A DNA stretch of 64,000 nt, taken from assembly GCA_013399115.1 (NCBI GenBank), contig VXAA01000923.1, forward strand, positions 767,451-831,450, in the 5' to 3' direction. The notes beneath the pieces were generated by a model. It did no database searches. It was not told where the DNA came from and saw nothing but the letters and a program-made list of their open reading frames with translations. The DNA is from Anseranas semipalmata (taxonomy: Eukaryota > Chordata > Aves > Anseriformes > Anseranatidae). Shown here piece after piece: positions 11,511 through 22,917 of this stretch; position 1 is the first letter of the stretch, and each line of letters opens with the position of its first letter. Both the position numbers and the translations under genes were made by a program.

Positions 11511-14500
11511 TAAACATAAAGAAGCAGTTCATGGAAAAAAAAGAGAATTTCAGACTATGAAGAAAAATATTTAAGTTAATGTAATGTGTCTGTCTGGGGA
11601 TACGTCTCAGTTCATCTTTCTTGATATGCTGGCACCTGTCCAAAGCACATTCTTCCCATCAAGGATAATTTAGATAAAGAGAAAATAACTGCTGTGCAGT
11701 ATTTTATGGTCTTGTTTATTATTTTCTGTTAGGAACTATGTCCTGTGTCTCGCCTTGGGTCAGAATAAGGACCATAGACCTGTGAATTATGGGCCAGCAG
11801 TGACAGAGAGTTTTGACACAGGAAGCAGAAGTTATACTGCAATGAGCTGATGGCTGCCAGTGCGAGTAGGAGGGTACAGCAGATTGGACTGATGCGTTCA
11901 TAGAAAAATGCAGAGCCTTGAATATGGCTTGAAATCCAATGCTTGAAAAAGCATTGAATAGAATGGGGGGAATTCTGTTAATTGTGGGCTGGGAGCCCCA
12001 TTAAGCTTTCACCTAACCCTGATCATATAGATTTCTTTTTTGCTTTCTGTGTCCTATGCACTATAATCTGAACTTCCTGTGTCATGTAACACATTCTTTA
12101 CAAAATGAAATAACGCTGTAATTGTTCTGCTCTTAGTTAGTGGTTTTCATTTTAACTCTCTGGCTACCATAATAAACAACCATAAAACATTTGCACTCCC
12201 ACTTCACACATAACATGCCTTTGCTTGACAAAGCAACAGTAGCCCAAGGGTTAATTTTTTTTTTACATTCTAAACATATGCACAAACTGAAATGTATCCT
12301 AGGGCTATGATTCATTTGGAGAGTTCACAGGGATAGAAAGATGGTTAAATTCAAGCAGTTAAGCCTTGTTTGGGGCTTGCATATTTAACTGGTGAATCTT
12401 TGTATTAAATACATTTTGCATTGCTTCTGAATAAATAACAGGGCATCCCTGGAAGAAATACATAAACCAGATGTTTTATTTTTGAAATAACTTGTCTGGT
12501 CTTACAATGCTTATTTGGGCAAAACTTCTTGACATTCATGAGAGGGTAAATTGCTTAAATACAGTTTGCACCATTAGGGTCCTTCTAACAAGGGAACAAA
12601 TATATTTATTGAGAGCCAGACACTTATATTCTTACTTAGATTACTTTCTCACCACAATCAATGGACTAAGACCTGTATTCCTGACATTAACTATCAGCTG
12701 ATGCTGTTGTTAATTAAGTCTGGTTATTAAAATAATCAGAGTCTGTTGGTGATGAAATTTAGCTTTTGGGGACTGCCGGCCATCACTACAGTGGAAGACT
12801 CCCTCTCCCACTAGCCCTTCTGGGTGCCGCAGCTGAATTTCACCAGCCCTGCAGCTCTCCGCCTCCCGGCCCGCTGAGGCACTCACGGGGCGCCTGTTGG
12901 GTCAGACTCGCTTCCTCTGCCGAAACTCTTCTCCACTGCCAAAGCCAGAACTTCCCTCTGTTCTCAAGTGGTGGTGGATGTTAAAAATGTGAAATCCAAG
13001 ACCTCGCATCAGCTCCAGCAGCAGCTTTTGCAACTGGCATAGTTTTAGTGTATTCAAAGCAAGCTTGAAGACAAGCGTGCCAGAAAGTGTCTGGGAATTT
13101 GCTTTGAGCTCTGGTAGAATTTTAAATAAAATCACTGGACCTGGCAAGGTCTACCTTCGCCTAATGGGCTGTCAGTGAGCTTTAGCATCTCAAAATCATT
13201 CCTTTTGCTCACCCTTGGAAAGAAAATCCAGACCAACTCTGGCCCACCTACCCCTGAGCATGGGATGAAAATGATCTGCTTCCCTGCAACTCTCTGTCCT
13301 GTTGCCTCTGCCAGTCGTACCCATGCCATGCTGTTGGTGTCGGGGGGTTCCGTGAGAAGGAGGAGAGGAAGCACCAGAAGTGTGGGCTACACACTCAGGG
13401 CTGCTGTGGGAGCCAATCCTGGTGTACAGCAGCAAGGAGTGTGTACACATACTGGTCCCATTTGTCCAGGAATCCATACGCCTGAATGATTGATTGGATG
13501 TTATGACACACATGCAGGGTCCACGGCACCAGGAGACCAGGAAGAGGAAGGAATGGTTAGCTTAATTATCTGGCAATAAAGGACATCTAACTCCTCCCAG
13601 CTACATTAAACTGTGTTTCTCATCTCTGGTCACCCCTGGCAAAAAAAGACAAAGCAATGGGTGCTCCCTTTTGGTTGGGACATCCTCTGCCCCAGTTTGC
13701 TGCAGGCCAAGGACTCTCAGCTTGCTGGCCAGGCCCTAGGAGCTATGTCCTTCACAAGACTGTTGTCCTCCAAGGGCTGCTGCATTGCTAACCCGGTCAG
13801 CGAGACCTCCCCTGAGGAACATGCCTGTAGCTCTGGTGGCTCACGAGTGTCCCATGACCCCAGTGTTCAGGATCACCACAGCCAGAGAAATTGAATTGTT
13901 GGCCAAGCAGCTGTCCTTTTTCTCTGACTCCACCCAGAGGGAGATGAAAAGGAGTAACAGCATGCATTTACAACATCCGCAACAGACAGAGTAACTATAA
14001 AGATAGGGAAGAAAAATCTTATGATGCTGTTGTCCCAAGAGCAATCCCAGAAGGTCTCTCTCCCTACTGCTCCTTGGCCAAGGTGCTGTGGGAGCCCACC
14101 TACCCCAAAAGTCTTAATGAAAACCTTCCAGAATATAAGCAAGTGTCCCAGTGTCTCTGTCCACAGCCATTATTATCCAACCCAGAGCATATTTTTGTAT
14201 GGTGTTATTATTAAAATGTAATACCTCAGCCAAAATATAGCTGTATGAAATCAGGGAGTTTATAAAACTTTCTCTGATGTTTGAAACACTTATCTGCAAC
14301 TTCTTTCAATTGCATGTTTTTAATTAAAAGCATTTTTCTACAGCTTTCTACAGCAGAACCAAATATTCATCTTTTGACTTTAAGACCCTGATCTAGAAGC
14401 TATTTTCTGTGGATCTGGGAAAAGTAATTTGTCTAAGAACACACTGCACATGAATCCCATCAGCTTTCATTCAACATGACGAACGTGTTCTAATTGCTTT

Positions 14501-15912
14501 CCAGAATGGCTTTGGTGGTGCCAAAACATTTGAAACAGTTAAAAGGAAACTCTACTCCTAGTTTCCCTCTCATTATTTTGAATTGTTCAGCACGGGTTTG
14601 TTTTAAGCTCCAGTTTGTAATGTAGCACCCTTCAGAGATATTTTTTAAGACAAACTAATATTTAAAATGCTCATAAGATATTTATGTTTCCTTGATATGT
14701 GTCCATCACTGAAGAAAGTGAATTGCAAAATCAGGACACTGTTCACAAACTGTAGTCAATCTATAGACAGTGAGTAATTTGGAAAAAAAAAATTGTTGTT
14801 ATCATTTTCATTTATGGTAATTTTAGGTACTACATTTAACTACAGTCACTAGAGTTTTTTCCAGACAGGAAATGAATTTTGAGAATCAATGGCCTTCAGT
14901 ATTAATCTGCTTCTCTGAAAGTGGCATGTCATAATAAATATTTACAAAATAATGTCAAGATATTTTCTAATTTCTACATTAAAGGAAATTTGTGGGAGAG
15001 AAGGAATACAGTTATCACTCTTACTAAGAGATCTATGGTTAGAAGACTAATTTTTTGTTTCTTTTTCTTAAGAATTTGTTGTAGATCATACTTTCCCTGG
15101 AAAGCAGGATATAGCAATGTATCACAAACACCTTAGCAGATCTAGCTGTGCCTTGGATAGCAGCTCCTTTTTGGGGAATTATCATTTTGAGAAGAAAAAC
15201 ATTCTGAGAAGGTAGGTAAGCCCAGGAGTAACTAATAAAAACGAGCCAACACCTGGAAGCAATGATATGCTTGATGGAGACTATCCATCACTCTCTTTTT
15301 GCTGCCCACTGAGAACACGCCCACACACCCTTTCACTAGCTGAATCCCATGATGGAAAGGTTGCAGATTACATTATATATTAAAAGTTTTCAGCTAGAAA
15401 CATTGATATAATATGCCATTGAGTTTGTTCCAGCAATCAGGTAAACCCTATGCAGATTCTGAATTTAAATCTGTTTTTAATGTTGCATTACCAACTACCT
15501 CAACCTTCCTGTTGTCATGTCTGAAAAAGTCCTTTGCAAGGCTGCAGATTCAAAGGAACACTGAAGATTTGGGTTTTTTTTTTTTTTGATGTTGGAAAGA
15601 ACAGTGTGCTCTCTTCATGTAAAAGCCTATAAATTTGAGATATACATCTTAAAAGACAAATGGAGGAATCAGTAGTATAAAACAAGAGTGAACCATGGTA
15701 GCATTTTGCCAAGTGTAAAGGAGGGTGAGATTTTCAGAAAAGAATTTGTACTTTAATTGGTCTGATTTAAAATAAGCCAGTAAGAGAAAAAATCATAAAC
15801 CAGCTACCTCTCCAACAGAATGAAACAGTATATCGTATGTCTACTAGACAGTGCAATATGTTCTCACTTGTATTAGACACTGAATACTTTCTCTGGAAAA
15901 TACATATATAAC

Positions 15913-15971
15913 TATATACGTGTGTACATGTATATATGCATACATATATATATGTATACATATATGCATAC
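15913..15971. repeat. 59-bp perfect alternating purine-pyrimidine tract
   Basis: Every step from 15913 to 15971 alternates pyrimidine and purine, mixing TA, TG, CA and CG steps. A perfect 18-bp palindrome (ATACATATATATATGTAT) lies at 15940-15957. Such tracts can form cruciform or left-handed DNA under torsional stress (established knowledge). Whether this one does is not shown. Confidence 0.9.
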
Positions 15972-16305
15972 TCTTTGTTTGGTATGAGCAAAAGAAGCAT
16001 GCAGAGATGCAGAGAAGGATTTTTGCCCCCTCACCTTTTTTTAAAGACTTGTTTTCTTATTTGACTGTTTATCTGCTATGCCTTTCCAATTCTTGACAGA
16101 GTAAATATGCTGGTGGTTCTTGTGGCTTTTAGATTATGTATTCAGCTGCATTACAATCTAATGCAGTTGGATTTACAAGCCACCCCTGGCCTTGTACCAG
16201 ACATGGTAGCTGTTGCAGCAAGACCTTGCCCTAAAACTGTTCATAATATACACTAAGAAAACAGACTGGAGAAAAATAAAATCACAAAAAGGAGAAAGCG
16301 TTCCA

Positions 16306-16838
16306 GTCATAGAATCATAGAATCACAGAATATCCCGAGTTGGAAGGGACCCATAAGGATCATTGAGTCCAACTCCTGGCACTGCGCAGGTCTACCCAAA
16401 ATTTTAGACCACGTGACTAAGTGCACAGTCCAAATGCCTCTTAAATTCAGACAGGCTTGGTGCAGTGACTACTTCACTGGGGAGCCTGTTCCAGTGTGCA
16501 ACCACCCTCTCCATGAAGAACCTCTTCCTGATGTCCAACCTAAACCTCCCCTGCCTCAGCTTGACACCATTGCCGCGGGTTCTATCACTGGTGATTAAGG
16601 AGAATAGGTCGGCGCCTGGCCCTCCACTCCCCCTCGCAAGGAAGTTGTAGACTGCGATGAGGCCTCCCCTCAGCCTCCTCTTCTCCAGGCTGAACAGGCC
16701 AAGTGACCTCAGCCGCTCCTCATACGTCTTCCCCTCTAGGCCCTTCATCATCTTCGTCGCCCTCCTCTGGACACTCTCCAGCAGTTTTACATCCTTTTTG
16801 TACTGCGGTGCCCAGAACTGCACACAGTACTCAAGTAC
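16306..16838 (-). mobile_element. CR1 LINE, 5'-truncated, best-preserved copy (minus strand)
   Basis: This is the longest CR1 fragment in the window. Its 3' terminus is at low coordinates, where the plus strand reads CATAGAATCATAGAATC, the complement of the ATTCTATG tail. The minus-strand frame 16823-16404 is open for 139 residues and ends at a natural-looking stop. It matches the ORF2 C-terminal region: [20 protein letters not shown], then an [17 protein letters not shown] block, then [19 protein letters not shown], then [12 protein letters not shown], ending ALSHVV. These motifs lie downstream of the reverse transcriptase domain, so the copy cannot move itself. Its 3' UTR (core GAGTTGGACTCAATGATCC on the minus strand) differs from that of the other copies, which indicates a different CR1 subfamily. 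The 5' truncation point near 16838 is approximate. Confidence 0.97.
16404..16823 (-). pseudogene. CR1 ORF2 C-terminal fragment, uninterrupted
   Basis: The 139-codon remnant of the CR1 pol-like protein has no internal stop or frameshift. It covers the segment C-terminal to the reverse transcriptase palm, with the conserved [14 protein letters not shown] and [12 protein letters not shown] stretches. The apparent start Met is internal to the family protein, so this is a truncated remnant and not a functional gene. The lack of damage suggests a younger copy than the one at 6465, but the fragment is short and chance survival is possible. Confidence 0.9.
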
Positions 16839-17666
16839 TCAGTTCCATTGCCATGGTGCTGGGGAGAGCTGGGGCCACCTCACCTCGCCCCCTTCCCAAT
16901 GCCTAGTTCCCAGGCAGAGGGCCTTGGCATCAAGGATAGAGGATTTGCAGCGCTTTACTAACCCTGAAGCATGAGAAATGGCCCTGAGGACCTACAGAAT
17001 GAAGGGTCTGCTCCTATTGAAATCACCAAATGAATTCCCACTGCCTTCAAGGGGAATGGGTCCTCCACCCAGAGATTATCAAATTTGTTCAGCACCCTTG
17101 GCTTCCAACCTCTCTCTCTTTGCTGAGCACTAAAGGACGTGCTAGTTTCATTACAAATTTCATGTGCATTAGTACTATATACAGACCTTGCAAAATTATT
17201 CTGCATCCTCTCCTTTTGTGGATAGCCATGAAACAGACCACATCTCTGGGGAATCTGCTGGCAACTGGTGGAAAACCACTCTTCTCATGGTACAAAGTGG
17301 TGATTAGCATAGCTAGTCTAGATACCTCAACATTATACATCCTCTCCAGCAACGTCATATCAGCAAGTCCCTGCTACAGACACGTCTGTTAACAACAGGC
17401 TTGTTTCATCAGATTGTTTCCATTATCAGAAACGTGGTGGTACAGCTATCTCAGTGCTGGATGCTGGCAAGGCTCACACCTTCACCGTTGGGCTTCCTTC
17501 TGCTGGCAGAGGCTCTGCAGCACAGATAAGTACCATGAAAGTAGTAAGATCTGATCACACACACACACAAAAAAAAGCAGCACATAGTGCTAGATATTAA
17601 CTATAGAACCATGAAGTGGTTCCCATCTGTTACCCAGTTGTAACAGACCATCAGAGCATGCAGCAG
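16839..17666. other. Gene-free sequence between CR1 and GGGAA satellite
   Basis: Unique DNA of moderate GC content. Frames on both strands (17030-17392 plus and 17089-17358 minus) overlap one another and show no family signature. The first 130 bp, after the CR1 truncation point, is GC-richer and not recognised. Confidence 0.6.
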
Positions 17667-17797
17667 AAAAGGAAAGGAAAGGAAGGGAAGGGAAAGGAAG
17701 GGAAGGGAAGGGAAGGGAAGGGAAGGGAAGGGAAGGGAAGGGAAGGGAAGGGAAGGGAAAAATTACAGTATGANAAGGAAAGGAAAGGAAAGGAAAG
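17667..17797. repeat. (GGAAA)n / (GGGAA)n satellite with one ambiguous base
   Basis: A purine-only pentanucleotide array. GGAAA units come first, then about 14 GGGAA units, then a short non-repeat break (AATTACAGTATGA and an N at 17774), then GGAAA again. The sharp change from GGGAA to GGAAA and the N suggest real unit heterogeneity or an assembly join inside the array. The frame across it (a Gly-Lys-Glu-Gly repeat) is an artefact. Confidence 0.95.
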
Positions 17798-18487
17798 AGC
17801 TAATTACAAACACTAACAGTATACTGTAGAAGAGAGGAGATGGCTTCCCCTGGGACCTGGTGGCAAAGTGAGGTGTTGTTCATTTGCTCATTTGCTTTCT
17901 GGAGCTGGGGAGAGATGGCAAGAGGGACTGTTCCCCAGCACGGAAATGTCACCTGCTAGGTGGTGACAGACAGCAAGGGTGAGGCAAGGGAAGAAAGGAT
18001 GTTCTTTCCCTTTCACGAACTGTAACGATTTTGGTGTCAGTTGTGATCCATTTTTGCCTGTGGCTGAAAATGGGATAAATAAATCAGCAGAGCCTTGTGA
18101 GCAGTCTCTTCAGTTCTGGATGTTCTTGACACCTCAGCTGGAGACATATTTTGTTGTTCTATGTCACAAATATTCCTCATCTGCATGGGGACAATAAGCC
18201 ACAAAATTGCTAAGAGATTTGTTCAAAATATCAATTACAAGAGGAGACACAAAACCAAAATTTGGAGTTCATTTGTGAAAGTACAGTCTAAATGAAATCC
18301 TTCTGCAGACATTCGTGATATTTATTAGCTGCAATTTTCCAACCTACTTAGAAGTGCAGTTGTACGGATAACTTGCCACACGCCCCATTTTTTTGGAAAG
18401 GTGTTGCTCATTGCAAGCCATAAGCATCGCTGAAGATCTACTCAGAAAGAAAACTCCGCCATCAGGGCACTGCCCTTGACTTGACTG
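17798..18487. other. Gene-free unique sequence
   Basis: No feature recognised. It lies between the pentanucleotide satellite and the CpG cluster. Confidence 0.6.
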
Positions 18488-18622
18488 GACGCACAGAAAC
18501 GAGCCAGGGTTGAAAAGGCCAGAAGTGTCTCCAGAGGCTGAGAGGGCGTGTGGGGAGTGCCGGCAGCGCGGCCTCCTCCCGCCGCCCCAGCCGCCCGCGG
18601 AAGACAAGCCACGCCAGCGTGA
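18488..18622. promoter_or_regulatory. Short CpG cluster, candidate promoter or first exon
   Basis: About 13 CpG dinucleotides fall in roughly 135 bp by hand count, including a run at 18560-18600 built of CCGCC, GCCGCC and CCCGCGG. The flanking DNA is almost CpG-free. A small unmethylated CpG island over a transcription start is one explanation; a chance GC-rich patch is another. A 21-base A-run follows at 18713-18733. No TATA box or clear exon structure was seen. Confidence 0.35.
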
Positions 18623-18712
18623 AGGGAGTGAACAAAAGGCAAGTGGGATCCAGGGAGCAGACAATTTCCATAACATGTTCCCTGCCTAAAACAGTGGTGA
18701 TAATTGTGCCAG

Positions 18713-18733
18713 AAAAAAAAAAAAAAAAAAAAA
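18713..18733 (+). repeat. Poly(A) run, 21 bases
   Basis: An uninterrupted A-run. No retroposed sequence with a recognisable parent was seen upstream, so it may be a simple homopolymer and not the tail of a retrocopy. Confidence 0.85.
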
Positions 18734-19049
18734 TTCTTTGATATCTGTCGTTTTGGAGTTGGTTCCAGCAATGGAGTCAGTGGAAGGAAAATAACTAATG
18801 AATGCAGTTTCAATAGTGGTTTACTCCTCGGTGTGAAGGGCTTAAAACTCGTTGTGAAAGCCCCACAGGTCCCGAGTTCTGTGAGATGCGGAACAGATGC
18901 TAGAGGTCCATCCCGGGAAAACTAGTCCTTGCTGCTCACAACTGGAGGGGACGGCATGGACCAGCAGCACCCCGCCTGCCAGGGCTGGCACTGCAGGAGG
19001 AGTTTCTTCAGTGAGCATTTTGCTATTTTAAAGCACTTTCCTAACCCAA

Positions 19050-20650
19050 ATGAGTTGTACAAAGAAATGAAGTTTCTGTGACTTCTGCGTGTTATTCTAA
19101 ATGTCAGAAATGTGAGCCGAATGCTGTGGCGCTAATTGCCTGTAACCCCTAAGGGAAATGAGCTTTCTCATTTAAATGTGCTTTCTCTGAGGCTGACAAC
19201 ATCGGCTTTCAAGTCACAGGAAAATACATACCCCCACCACAAGTGATATTCAGGCATCCCCCCAGCACCTATGAGGGAGGTGAGTACCCAGGCAAAGCAG
19301 AATGGATTTGGGTGACTTCAGGCTGTGTCAGGTAGCATTTCTCATTTGCAATATTTACTTCAATCGGGAAGCAAAAACAGTCTCCATTTTATATCAAATT
19401 CAAGTCCCAAGTGCATTTCTGTGCCAGAGTTATTAACCCCCAGTAATGAAGGTTTGAAATTGAGATATTAACTGCTAGAGGGGCAAATGAAGTTGCTTTA
19501 ATAAGGCTAATTAGCTGGCACCTGCAGCGGGGCTGGAAGTGCCCGCAAGCCCCCAGCAGCGGGGTCCCTGGCTCGGTGTTGCTTATCAGCCTCAGGCAGC
19601 AATCCCTGCAGCAGGGCTCACCCAGGAGCGCAGCCAGCCCCACAAAGGGATGTTTATCCAACGGGCAGAAGAGGCACAAGCACAGCAATGAGCCCTCGGC
19701 CCTGCTGAGGCTTTCGTCCTCCAGCTTTGATGGGAGGATGCTGAAGGCTGGCATGGTGACGCGGCAGCGGCGTGCTGCTTACAGCAGCTGCCCTTGCGAT
19801 AGCTTGTCCATGCACTGCTGTGGTGTTTCAGCCAGACATTATCAGCCTGATTTACATATTAATTGTAGGACCATTTTTAGTCTTTTTTTTATCTCCTCCT
19901 CCTTTTTTTTTTTTTTTTCCCCAGGGCTCAGAAACATTTCAATCCTTGATTTGTCAGTTTCAAGATATCAGGAGAGAAGTAGAAAGGAAAAAAGATCCCA
20001 AAGCTTTCCAATCCAATTCTTGAGTTGACTGACACGCTAAGAAGATTGGGAGTTTCTCTAACAAAAGTATCTGCATAAGACTTACGCTCTCTCTCTGATC
20101 CTCTTGTGCAGTTTTGCCTTTTACCAACTGACAGGTTAATCCAAGCATAAACAATTGCATAATCATCCTCAAAATTATTTTCCATATAGCTGATAATTTT
20201 CTTAAAAGGGGCTCGTGAAAAGTGAATCCATAAGAAGTCTTTGAATAATTAAAACAGTTTAATTCACTTAGAGGTACGGAGCCACCTCCGTAAAATAGAC
20301 TCAAATGGCCTAATTACTAATATACCATATGGAGGAAAAGCAGAGGTGTGGTGCAGTCTGTTGATGGATCAATTAACACACAAGGCAGAGGATTGTGTCA
20401 TCATCGCTGCTACCATCAAAACAAAATCCTACTTTGCATGTGCCTGTAATATCACACAAACGATCTTGTTTTTTTTCCATTTGTGTAGCACCTCCTTCAA
20501 AACAAAGATCTCAAAACACTTTGGAAACATTGGTGAATTAAACTGTCTTTGCCTCTGCACCATTCGCCACAGGTTAAGAAGGTGTGAATGACAGTCTGGT
20601 TTATTTGCTGTGTAAAAGTTAATTTCTAGAGCAGCCAGTTCCTTCATACT
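19050..20650. promoter_or_regulatory. Candidate conserved non-coding (enhancer-like) region
   Basis: The sequence has the texture of vertebrate conserved non-coding DNA. It is unique, low in simple repeats apart from one T-run at 19903-19918, and dense in homeodomain-type cores. Examples are GCTAATTAGC near 19505, ACATATTAATTG near 19855, AACAATTGCATAATC near 20150 and CCTAATTACTAAT near 20310. The open frames here overlap on both strands and do not look coding. The call is an inference from composition only, since conservation cannot be measured from one sequence. An old repeat relic lies inside it at 20479-20580. Confidence 0.3.
20479..20580 (+). mobile_element. Old interspersed-repeat relic (L3/MIR-like family)
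   Basis: The segment with TGTGTAGCACCT, CAAAGATCTCAAAACACTTT and GGTGAATTAA in that order resembles the 5' half of a repeat widespread in amniote genomes. In that family a 'tagcacctt...gatctcaaagcactttacaaacatt..aattaa' pattern is followed by a CCTC-rich block. Divergence is high and the boundaries are approximate. I am recalling the family from memory and cannot fix its exact name (L3/CR1-type or MIR/CORE-SINE). Confidence 0.5.
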
Positions 20651-22889
20651 CCACTGAAAACTCTAAGCACTGCCAAAAGTAATGGAAAAACTGCTGAGAG
20701 TGAAGAAGCTGTCTCTGTGGGTGCGAACGGGTGAAGGGCTTTTGCCTTCACAGTGTAGGAGGGGGACCCCCAGGTGCCTGCCTACTTATCTTCAGGAGTT
20801 TAGCAAAGCATTGGGAAATTGCATTGCGGTGTAAGTAAGTCCCTCAGCTGCTTTTATCAGTATAATACACATTGCATTCTGGGGGGAAAGTTGCTGGTGT
20901 GAGTCCTGCACACCTAAGTATGATGTAATGAGTTACAGTGAGCAGTTCATGCTGTAACAGTTAAGGGGAGCTACCACTGGTAGGCTCTTGTCTTAGGCTT
21001 GGATTAAGCACCCATAAAACTCTCCTGGAAAGACTTACTGGGAAAAAGCATATTGCTAAAATTTAAAATTTACTCATTGCAGTTTAAATAAGTGAGCCAC
21101 AATGACACATTTTGAGAAGAAATTTAAATTTTAAAACATAAAAGTCATTTGATTTTAAATATTGAAAGTTCAGAGCTTACCAGCTTTTATTTGGTAAAGC
21201 ATAGAGCATGCAGGGGCACAGGCTACCTCTGCATCAGGGCTGCAGCTCTTCCTTTCAGCAGCTCCTGCCCTGACTGGCTCATCTGATAACCATAGGTCTG
21301 CTGCATCATTCACGTGAACCTCTTCTGTCAACATAGTAGGTTTCTGGGCTTTCTGAGCCATACCAATGCCCAAGCACTGGAGGAGTCCACCCTTCACTGT
21401 TACGCAGAGATGGGGCCACTCCATTAGTGGAGCTGCCACCCATACACTCTTGTATACAGGAGGAAAGTTTTGGACCCTGGTACAGTCTCTGTGAAGGTAA
21501 ACCCTACTGTCATACCCAAATGCACTGTTCTAAAGGGACCATACCTGTGTATGGGAACCAACTTTTGGGAAGGTCACCGCTCCTGATTTCTCTTTTTGTT
21601 CTCCCAATAGAAATGCTGTTTTTAATTTAATACTCTGACATATATTCTGTTCCTTGATCGGTCCATTTTTTGTGTTTTCACTCATTTTCTGCTGCCAAAA
21701 AATGTGGGCAAATATGTCTTGTGCACAGTTCCTGTCTTGCTCCTACAGGTTTTGTCTGACATGCATTTTAGCAGAGAAAGCTGCTGCTTTCCAGCTTTCT
21801 TACTTGGGGCACAACCTAAATCTTCACTTGCAACATCAATGTCAGATAAACTATCCATTCCTGAAAATTAAACAGATATTGAAATCAAGCCGATAGGAAT
21901 GCCTCCCTCCTGGGAAGAACTTAGACTTCTGTCATTTAACAGTTTCCACTGCTGTCTCTTCATAATAATCTTTTGTGCTTTTGAAGTCAAATCTCAGACA
22001 AAACAGCTGTTTGATGAGTCCAAAATATTTAAATGTGACTGAGAAGTCTGGGCAATTCTATCTGTGAGGCTCCTCTAGTTGTTTGGAAATAATACAGACT
22101 GGAAAGCCAGACTCTTTATAATTGTCTCAAAATGAGCAAAAGTTGGGCTAAACTTGAAACACTCGAAATCATACACTTCTTTTGAAAAGCTAGGTCTAGC
22201 ATTTTACATTCTTCTGGAAAGACTTAGGCAGGAATCAGTATGTTTGAAGGAGATGTCAGAATAAACACGGGCATCAGGTTTCACCCACCGAGCAAGCAAA
22301 ACTTCCAGGACACAGCCTGGTGCGGAGGCTGTGGACAGGAGCACCCCTTCATCCCGAAGGAACAGCCCCGTGCATTTGTGTTGTTGGGGGGCTGCTTTTG
22401 TATATGCTTGTATATGGGAAAATGTTGTCTGAGGCTTTGGCGGGTGCCTGCTACCAATGATAATCTTCCAGTGGCACATTTTTTTACTGTTGGACTGTCT
22501 CTCTTTGTATGGTGGGCCCAGTGCGGCAAAAGCTATCTCACTCCTGTTGGACTGGCTCCCTTCCCAGCCTCCTCCTCCTCCCACCATCCATGTGCCCAGT
22601 CACATCCCCTCACAGGAACGCTGCATAAAACTAAAACATTATGGGAACCATATGTCTACAAAATGAAGTGGGCTTACAAAATGAGATGGTCTATAGTCAA
22701 TTTGGTTTTATTTAAAAATGTCTGAAGCACAGCACAGCAATACTGCTACAAATTCTATCAAGAAACTGCTGGCCTGTGTGGGAATCAGACTTAAGGAAAG
22801 AAAAAACTCCTTGACTGCACATCCAGTTAAGTGGTGGGAGCCCCCTGACCATATGACCCAGTCCATATAGGCCTTACAGCCGTATAACA

Positions 22890-22917
22890 ATATGTTATAT
22901 AACAACATATAACATAT
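22890..22917. repeat. AT-rich inverted repeat, 11-bp arms
   Basis: ATATGTTATAT is followed after 6 bases by its exact reverse complement ATATAACATAT. It could form a small hairpin or cruciform, and equally could be chance in AT-rich DNA. Confidence 0.7.

Larger units (their letters stand above)
6804..16305. other. Gene-free unique sequence with scattered simple repeats
   Basis: No gene is supportable over this 9.5 kb. It holds the microsatellites listed separately (AAAAC, TTTG, AT-rich and alternating purine-pyrimidine tracts) and a slightly GC-richer patch near 12766-13480. Several overlapping frames there are open on both strands, as expected by chance. No transposon end, LTR or RNA gene was recognised. 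Confidence 0.65.

Noticed and set aside
18713..18733. Poly(A) tail of a processed pseudogene
   Set aside because: No recognisable parent coding sequence or target-site duplication was found upstream. Kept only as a homopolymer.
22240..22725. 161-residue plus-strand frame
   Set aside because: No recognisable domain, a competing minus-strand frame over the same bases, and no exon boundaries or gene context.
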